Assembly (NCBI GenBank): GCA_001800005.1
Contig: MGUL01000091.1
Location: 14,091 to 31,089, forward strand
Direction of reading: 5' to 3'
Length of the DNA: 16,999 nucleotides
Source: Elusimicrobia bacterium RBG_16_66_12
GTDB lineage: Bacteria; Elusimicrobiota; Elusimicrobia; UBA1565; UBA9628
Positions 12,869 to 16,999 of this stretch are shown in pieces. The stretch's first letter is position 1. The number at the start of each line of letters is the position of its first letter. The notes below the pieces were generated by a model. It was not told the origin of the DNA. It saw only the letters and a program-made list of their open reading frames with translations, and did no database searches. A program made the position numbers and the translations under genes.

Positions 12869-15553
12869 ATGACTAAGACCATCCTCGCTCGCTTGACGCT
12901 GGCCGCCTTCGCAGCCACCCTTCCGGGGTCCGCCGCTTGGGCCCAGACCGTCGCGAGGGTCGTGCCCGCCGCGGTCTCCGCCGCCGGCGTCTCCGGCGCG
13001 GTCGCGGTCCCCCTGCGGGCGCCCGCGCTTTCCGTCAGCGCGCCCTCAGCTCTTCCCATGCCGGACGCGGCTCCGCTTTCCGCCGTCACGCTCCCCGCTC
13101 TTCCGATACCGACACCGATGCCGAGCGCGGTCCCGCTGTCCGCCGGCAGCGCGCGCGCCTCGGACGCTGCCGTCTCGGTCCAGGATTCCCTGAAGAACGC
13201 CTCCCGCGACATGGCGCCGCTTCCATCCCCGGGAGGCGGCTCCCGGCACTTCGACGGCGCGGGCTCGCGAGGCGGCGCGTCGGGCGACGGTTCCAACGCC
13301 CTGGCCAAGCGCACCGGTCTCGTCCCGGCGCCCGCGCCGGCGCAGGCGCCCGTCCTGGCGATGACTCGCGCCTTCTTCCCCGGCGTGCGCAAGATCCGCC
13401 TGGCCGTCGACACCTCCGACGCGGTGGCCGTCGTCGGCGCCGCCCTGCGCGGCGGCTATATGATCGCGGCCACCGTCGGCCGCGGCACGGACCAGGGTCA
13501 CAACACGATGGGCACGCTGATGCGCGTCTCGCTGCCCTCCACGGAAGACGGCAAGTTCACCGTCGTCATGGAGCCCATCCGCCCCGTCAAGATCACCGGC
13601 TACGCGAAGGAGGAGGGCGGCATCCCGGCCGCGAAGGTCTCCTACCCCGACACCACCGCGAGCAGCCCGGAGCGCCTCAAGGAGCTCTCCTCCGTCGCGG
13701 TCCACATCCTGGACCAGTTCGCCTCCCTCGACCCGGAGATCGACGCGGACGTCGTGCGCGACGCGCTCGCGGAGACGAACGCGCATCGCCTGACCAACCT
13801 GCTGGCGCAGGAGCTCCCCTTCTCCGACGAGGTTAAGCAGCGCCTGCTCGCGTCGCCTTCCATCGAATCCCGCCTGCAGACCGTCGTCCTCGAGATGATG
13901 GGCCACTTCAAGGAGAAGTCGGCCAAGGCCTCCGACCAGGCCGAGGAGGGGAAGAAGGGCAACATCGACACGCCCGAGGGGTTGAAGGCCAAGATGCAGG
14001 CCATCGGCATGCCGGAGGCGATCCGCGAGATCGCGCGCAAGGAGTTCGACAAGCTGTCGAAGATGAACCCGAAGGACCCCGAGGCGCAGAAGCTGCGCGG
14101 CTACATCGAGTGGCTCACCGACGTGCCGTGGGGCCAGCGCACGGAGGACAATTTCGACATCGCCCGCGCGAAGGCCATCCTGGACCGCGATCACGCGGGC
14201 CTGGAGAAGGTCAAGGAGCGCGTGCTGGAGTTCCTGGCCCTGCGCAAGAAGACCGGCTCCAAGAAAGGCGCGATCCTCGCCTTCACGGGGCCCCCGGGAG
14301 TCGGCAAGACCTCGATCGCCGGCGCCATCGCCCAGGCCCTCGGTCGCAGGTTCGTGCGCCTCTCCATGGGCGGCGTCCATGACGAGACGGCCCTGCGCGG
14401 CCACGGCCGGACCTACCTCGGCTCGATGCCCGGCGAGATCATGCGCCAGATGAAGGCGGCCGGGGTGGTCAATCCTCTCATGCTGCTCGACGAGGTCGAC
14501 AAGATCGGCCGCAACGGCAACCAGGGCGACCCGACCGCGGCCCTGCTCGAGATCCTCGACCCGGCCCAGAACAACACCTTCCGCGACCGCTATCTGGACG
14601 TGCCCTACGACCTCTCCGAGGTGCTGTTCGTGGTCACCTCCAACGAGCTCTCCAACATCCCGGAGCCCCTGCGCGACCGCATGGAGATCATCGAGTTCGA
14701 CGGCTACACCACGCTCGAGAAGCTCGCCATCGCCGAGAAGCACATCATCCCGCAGAAGCTGGACGTGACCGGCCTCAAGCCCGCGGAGGCCTCCCTGACG
14801 AAGGGCGCGATCCGCCGCATCATCGAGGGCTACACGATGGAGGCCGGCGTGCGCAGCCTCCGCGAGAAGATCGAGGCCGTGCTGCGCAAGATCTCGGCCT
14901 GGACCGAGACGCGCGGCGAGAAGGCCCCGGGCCTGGTGGACGAGGACGCCGTCGAGAAGTACCTCGGCGTGCCGCGCTTCTCTCCCCGCGAGACGGCGCA
15001 GAACGGCGTCGGCGTGGCGACCGGGCTGGCGGTCAACGCCTATGGAGGCAGTACGCTCAACGTCGAGGTCTCCCGCGAACCCGGCTCGGGCCAGCTGAAG
15101 CTGCGCAAGCAGTTCGGCGACGACATCGAGGACTCGGCCAAGAACGCCTACAAGTACGTCAAGCAGCACGCGGCCGCGCTCGGCCTGGCGGACTTCGACT
15201 TCACGAAAATCGACCTCGACATCAACATCACCCCGGCCGGCAAGGTGGACGGCCCCTCGGCCGGCGGCCTGATGGTGACCGCGATCGTCAGCGCGCTGAC
15301 GGGGCGTCCCGTCCGGGCCGGACTGGCGATGACCGGCGAGATCACGATGCGCGGCGACATCCTGCCGATCGGCGGCCTGAAGCAGAAGGTGATGGCCGCC
15401 CACCGCATGGGCTACACGATGGTGATCTTCCCGTTCGCCAACCTCAAGGACATCGAGGACATCCCGGCCGAGGTCAGGAACGGGATCACGCTGAAGGCCG
15501 TGAAGAACTACGGCGAGATCTTCCCGGAAGCGCTGGAGCCCGCGGCGCCTTAA
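12869..15553 (+). CDS. lon: Lon-family ATP-dependent protease with an N-terminal export signal
   Basis: An 894-residue Lon (S16 peptidase), with an AAA+ unfoldase and a Ser-Lys protease domain. The AAA+ module has Walker A GPPGVGKT (474-481) and Walker B LMLLDE (537-542), plus the Lon-specific RTYLGSMPGEI. The protease dyad is intact: Ser797 in KVDGPSAGG and Lys840 in GGLKQKVMAAHR. Unusually, the protein begins with a typical signal peptide (MTKTILARLTLAAFAATLPG, AWA|Q near 25) and an Ala/Pro/Ser/Val-rich stretch to about 165, before a shortened LON substrate-binding domain starting at FFPGVRKIRLAV. The usually conserved coiled-coil segment (EYYLREQ type) before the AAA+ domain is replaced by a Lys/Ala/Glu-rich spacer. 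ATG 12869 is chosen for its -10 and signal peptide, although the frame is open far upstream, antisense to the caspase gene. Localisation is unproven; ATP is not expected in the periplasm. Confidence 0.92.
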   Translation: MTKTILARLTLAAFAATLPGSAAWAQTVARVVPAAVSAAGVSGAVAVPLRAPALSVSAPSALPMPDAAPLSAVTLPALPIPTPMPSAVPLSAGSARASDAAVSVQDSLKNASRDMAPLPSPGGGSRHFDGAGSRGGASGDGSNALAKRTGLVPAPAPAQAPVLAMTRAFFPGVRKIRLAVDTSDAVAVVGAALRGGYMIAATVGRGTDQGHNTMGTLMRVSLPSTEDGKFTVVMEPIRPVKITGYAKEEGGIPAAKVSYPDTTASSPERLKELSSVAVHILDQFASLDPEIDADVVRDALAETNAHRLTNLLAQELPFSDEVKQRLLASPSIESRLQTVVLEMMGHFKEKSAKASDQAEEGKKGNIDTPEGLKAKMQAIGMPEAIREIARKEFDKLSKMNPKDPEAQKLRGYIEWLTDVPWGQRTEDNFDIARAKAILDRDHAGLEKVKERVLEFLALRKKTGSKKGAILAFTGPPGVGKTSIAGAIAQALGRRFVRLSMGGVHDETALRGHGRTYLGSMPGEIMRQMKAAGVVNPLMLLDEVDKIGRNGNQGDPTAALLEILDPAQNNTFRDRYLDVPYDLSEVLFVVTSNELSNIPEPLRDRMEIIEFDGYTTLEKLAIAEKHIIPQKLDVTGLKPAEASLTKGAIRRIIEGYTMEAGVRSLREKIEAVLRKISAWTETRGEKAPGLVDEDAVEKYLGVPRFSPRETAQNGVGVATGLAVNAYGGSTLNVEVSREPGSGQLKLRKQFGDDIEDSAKNAYKYVKQHAAALGLADFDFTKIDLDINITPAGKVDGPSAGGLMVTAIVSALTGRPVRAGLAMTGEITMRGDILPIGGLKQKVMAAHRMGYTMVIFPFANLKDIEDIPAEVRNGITLKAVKNYGEIFPEALEPAAP

Positions 15554-15604
15554 GTACGCGTCCTAACGGCGCGTGGAAGCGGAGCTTCTGCGCGTCATCG
15601 CACG

Positions 15605-15949
15605 CTATGCGGCGGCCGACTCGACTCGGAGCAGCCGCATGAACGCTCCCAGCATCGGAAGGGAGGGCTTCCTGGAGCCGGCGATGAGCCGATGGACCGC
15701 TTGCCGCGAGACGTTCATCCGTTCCGCGGCTTTCGAGCGGTTCAAGACCCGGAGGTGGGCGCGCAGGATGGCGACCACGGCCTCTTCGTCGCCGACGGAG
15801 ATCGCCTGCAAGACCGCCTTCTTGATGAACTTCGGGTCGCGAAGCTCCGTGCTCGGGTCGTAATCCCGCGCCGTCGATCCGGGACGCAGCTCAAAGGGCC
15901 TCCCGAGCCAGGATGTCCCTCGCTTTTCGGATGTCGCGGCTTTGGCCAT
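15605..15949 (-). CDS. HTH antitoxin of a RelE/ParE-type toxin-antitoxin module
   Basis: A 114-residue DNA-binding antitoxin of the COG3636 type (addiction module antidote), which neutralises the neighbouring toxin and likely represses the operon. The core YDPSTELRDPKFIKKAVLQA resembles the family's opening, and KAAERMNVSRQAVHRLIAG is a helix-turn-helix, followed by KPSLPMLGAFMRLL. The N-terminal 28 residues (MAKAATSEKRGTSWLGRPFE...) are extra relative to typical members. The ATG at 15949 is well supported by GGGAGGTGA (15963-15955) 5 nt upstream, inside the toxin gene, so the two frames overlap by 59 nt. It converges on lon with a 51-bp gap lacking a clear terminator. Confidence 0.85.
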   Translation of the reverse strand: MAKAATSEKRGTSWLGRPFELRPGSTARDYDPSTELRDPKFIKKAVLQAISVGDEEAVVAILRAHLRVLNRSKAAERMNVSRQAVHRLIAGSRKPSLPMLGAFMRLLRVESAAA

Positions 15950-16196
15950 CTTTATCACCTCCCAGCAGAAGCAGGATCGTGCGGCCCTGTGTGTCGACCG
16001 CGTAGGCGAAATAGGCCCGCAAGCCGTTCTTCCACCGCAGTTCGAAAAGGCCGCCACCCAGGCACTTGGCGTCTCCGAAGTGATCGTCATGCCGGACGCG
16101 GTCGAGCCGGTCGTTGACGAGCGCGCGGAGGCGTTCCGAGAGCGAGGCCGCCCATTCGTGGAACTCGGCGGTGGCCCGGACGTTTATAGTGTAACC
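15891..16196 (-). CDS. RelE/ParE-superfamily toxin (COG3657 type), start codon unclear
   Basis: About 100 residues, of the RelE/ParE-fold addiction-module killer family, probably a ribosome-dependent mRNA endonuclease (inference from family). The frame reads YTINVRATAEFHEWAASL, then HFGDAKCLGGGLFELRW, GLRAYFAYAV and ILLLLGGDKDGQSRDIRKA, matching the family's GD-K-LGGG-ELR and LLLxGGDKxxQxxDIxKA blocks through to TGA 15891. It lies upstream of, and overlaps, its antitoxin by 59 nt. The oddity is the 5' end: the frame is open only from 16202 (TAG at 16205-16203) and has no ATG, GTG or TTG near the expected start; an ATG at 16198-16196 is in a different frame and reads MVTL-stop. ATA 16187 or GTC 16181 (the predicted leaderless +1) would have to serve, or one base is missing and the toxin is silenced. 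Confidence 0.72.
   Translation of the reverse strand, partial: GYTINVRATAEFHEWAASLSERLRALVNDRLDRVRHDDHFGDAKCLGGGLFELRWKNGLRAYFAYAVDTQGRTILLLLGGDKDGQSRDIRKARDILAREAL
15955..15963 (-). promoter_or_regulatory. Shine-Dalgarno of the antitoxin
   Basis: Minus strand GGGAGGTGA lies 5 nt before ATG 15949, inside the toxin frame (codons for LLGGD). It allows independent antitoxin translation and fixes its start. Confidence 0.7.
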
Positions 16197-16216
16197 ATAT
16201 GGCTACACTTTGTCAA
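16188..16216 (-). promoter_or_regulatory. Toxin-antitoxin promoter with embedded operator
   Basis: Minus strand: -35 TTGACA (16216-16211), 17-bp spacer, -10 TACACT (16193-16188). This is the only near-consensus two-box promoter found in the window. A 22-bp near-perfect palindrome (16188-16209; half-sites AGTGTAGCCAT and ATGGTTACACT, one mismatched pair) covers the spacer and the -10. Its position suggests autorepression by the HTH antitoxin. Confidence 0.75.
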
Positions 16217-16290
16217 GGGGATCCTCGGCCATATCCGCATATACGATCTGCCCCCCGAAAAAGTTCCATGCGGAACAATCCCACCCCTGA

Positions 16291-16946
16291 CCGCGTATAT
16301 CTTGGGTGGAAGCCGCTGTCCGGGCGGGCTACCGCCCGCGCGACGCGGCGGCGCGGTTCCGGTGCAAGGACTGCGGGGGGAGCCGCTTCGTTCCGTTCTC
16401 CTGCAAGCGGCGCATGGCGTGCCCGTCGTGCGACGCCAAGCGTGCGGTGCTGGAAAGTGGCCACGCACTTGAAGACCTACTTCCTGATGTCCCCTACCGC
16501 CAATGGGTGTTCGTGCTCCCCAAGCGCCTCAGGTATTTCATCCACCGCGATCCACGGCTGATCGGGGCGATCGCCGAGGTGTTCGCGCGGACTTTGACCG
16601 ACTTCCTCCGCAAGAAATCAAGAGCACCCCAGGGCGCGGCTCCAGCTCAGTTCCACGCGATCCAGTGTTTCGGCTCCAGCGTGAACCTGCATGTTCATGT
16701 GCACGCGGCGCTGTCGGACGGCTGCTTCGGCTTCGAGGGGGGAGTCCTGCGTTTCTATCCCGTGCCCCGGCCGTCGGTGGTGGATCTGACCCAGCTACTT
16801 GAAATCCTGCGTAAGAGGGTCTTCCGCCGGATGCTGAGGATGGGGACCGGGCGGCGCTTCAGCGGCTGCTGCTGTATTTCCTGAGGCCGGCGGTGTCGCT
16901 CAAGAAGCTCACTTATAAGCCCGAGTCACCACTTGATACCGAATGA
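16291..16946 (+). pseudogene. IS91-family transposase remnant (frameshifted, internally deleted)
   Basis: Remains of an IS91-type rolling-circle (HUH, Y2-type) transposase. The main frame, from about 16291 (possible start GTG 16306) to the stop at 16884, has the zinc-binding block RFRCKDCGGSRFVPFSCKRR followed by CPSCDAKRA, then YRQWVFVLPKRLRYF and VNLHVHVHAALSDG, which carries the metal-binding His cluster. After RRMLRMG a frameshift occurs: an overlapping frame resumes the IS91 C-terminal block (LLLYFLRPAVSLKKLTYKPE) and stops at TGA 16946. The segment that should lie between, with the catalytic tyrosine region, is missing, and the N-terminus is short. It is therefore very likely inactive. 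It lies divergent from the toxin-antitoxin pair. The last 53 bp of the window hold only a partial inverted repeat. Confidence 0.8.
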
Positions 16947-16999
16947 GACCCTCTTGCACTCACCAAGGAAAGAGACTAAGCTGAGGGGGTGAGAGGGTT

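Noticed and set aside
13046..15403. 785-residue minus-strand frame opposite lon
   Set aside because: It is a low-complexity His/Asp/Gly/Arg-rich antisense shadow; lon on the plus strand is unambiguous.
16948..16999. Partial inverted repeat at the right edge as an IS terminus
   Set aside because: The arms (ACCCTC...CTCACC and GGTGAG-AGGGT) are interrupted, the window ends there, and IS91 elements lack terminal inverted repeats.
1..16999. CRISPR array, tRNA or rRNA genes
   Set aside because: No regularly spaced repeats, and no cloverleaf or conserved rRNA segments were recognised on either strand.

Overview
The window is a roughly 17-kb piece of a GC-rich bacterial chromosome, about two thirds G+C by eye. 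It encodes a Gram-negative-like cell: a MurC-type cell-wall ligase and several proteins with signal peptides. The taxon cannot be fixed from the sequence. Exported proteins with long Ala/Pro/Ser/Val-rich N-termini, a GTP-type PEP carboxykinase and a fused FtcD would fit an uncultivated lineage such as Elusimicrobiota, but this is a low-confidence guess. No rRNA, tRNA or CRISPR array was seen.

Layout. (1) 1-730, minus: 5' part of a MurC-like Mur ligase that runs off the left edge. (2) 769-4417, plus: imidazolonepropionase (hutI), a HAD phosphatase overlapping it by 4 nt, then the bifunctional FtcD. HutI and FtcD catalyse consecutive steps of histidine breakdown; hutH and hutU are not in the window. 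(3) 4458-5669, plus: secreted serpin with an intact inhibitory hinge. (4) 8639-5683, minus: GTP-dependent PEP carboxykinase, coupled by a TGATG junction to a CPA2-type cation/H+ antiporter. (5) 8640-9874: AT-richer stretch with a CRP/FNR-like palindrome, a 205-bp MITE-like inverted-repeat element and an exported protein of unknown function. (6) 9875-10480, plus: FAHD1-like fumarylacetoacetate hydrolase family enzyme. (7) 10481-15553: divergent pair of a secreted CARDB-caspase-like protease (minus) and a Lon protease with a signal peptide (plus). (8) 15605-16196, minus: RelE/ParE-type toxin plus HTH antitoxin with a well-formed promoter/operator. (9) 16291-16946, plus: frameshifted IS91-family transposase remnant.

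Recurrent regulatory pattern. hutI, pckG, the FAH gene and lon each have a -10-like hexamer ending exactly 6 nt before the start codon (TAGAAT, TAGAAT, TACGAT, TATACT). This places the predicted +1 on the first base of the start codon, so they look like leaderless mRNAs. The Mur ligase and caspase genes are near-leaderless. In contrast, ftcD and the antitoxin have strong Shine-Dalgarno sequences, and the HAD gene has a purine-rich one. For pckG a 14-bp CRP/FNR-type palindrome is centred at -41.5 from that predicted +1, the classical class II activator position.

The most unusual items are the Lon with an export signal and without the normally conserved coiled-coil segment, its divergent exported caspase-like neighbour, the leaderless-promoter pattern, the MITE-like element at the end of the orphan gene, and the toxin frame that has no canonical start codon.
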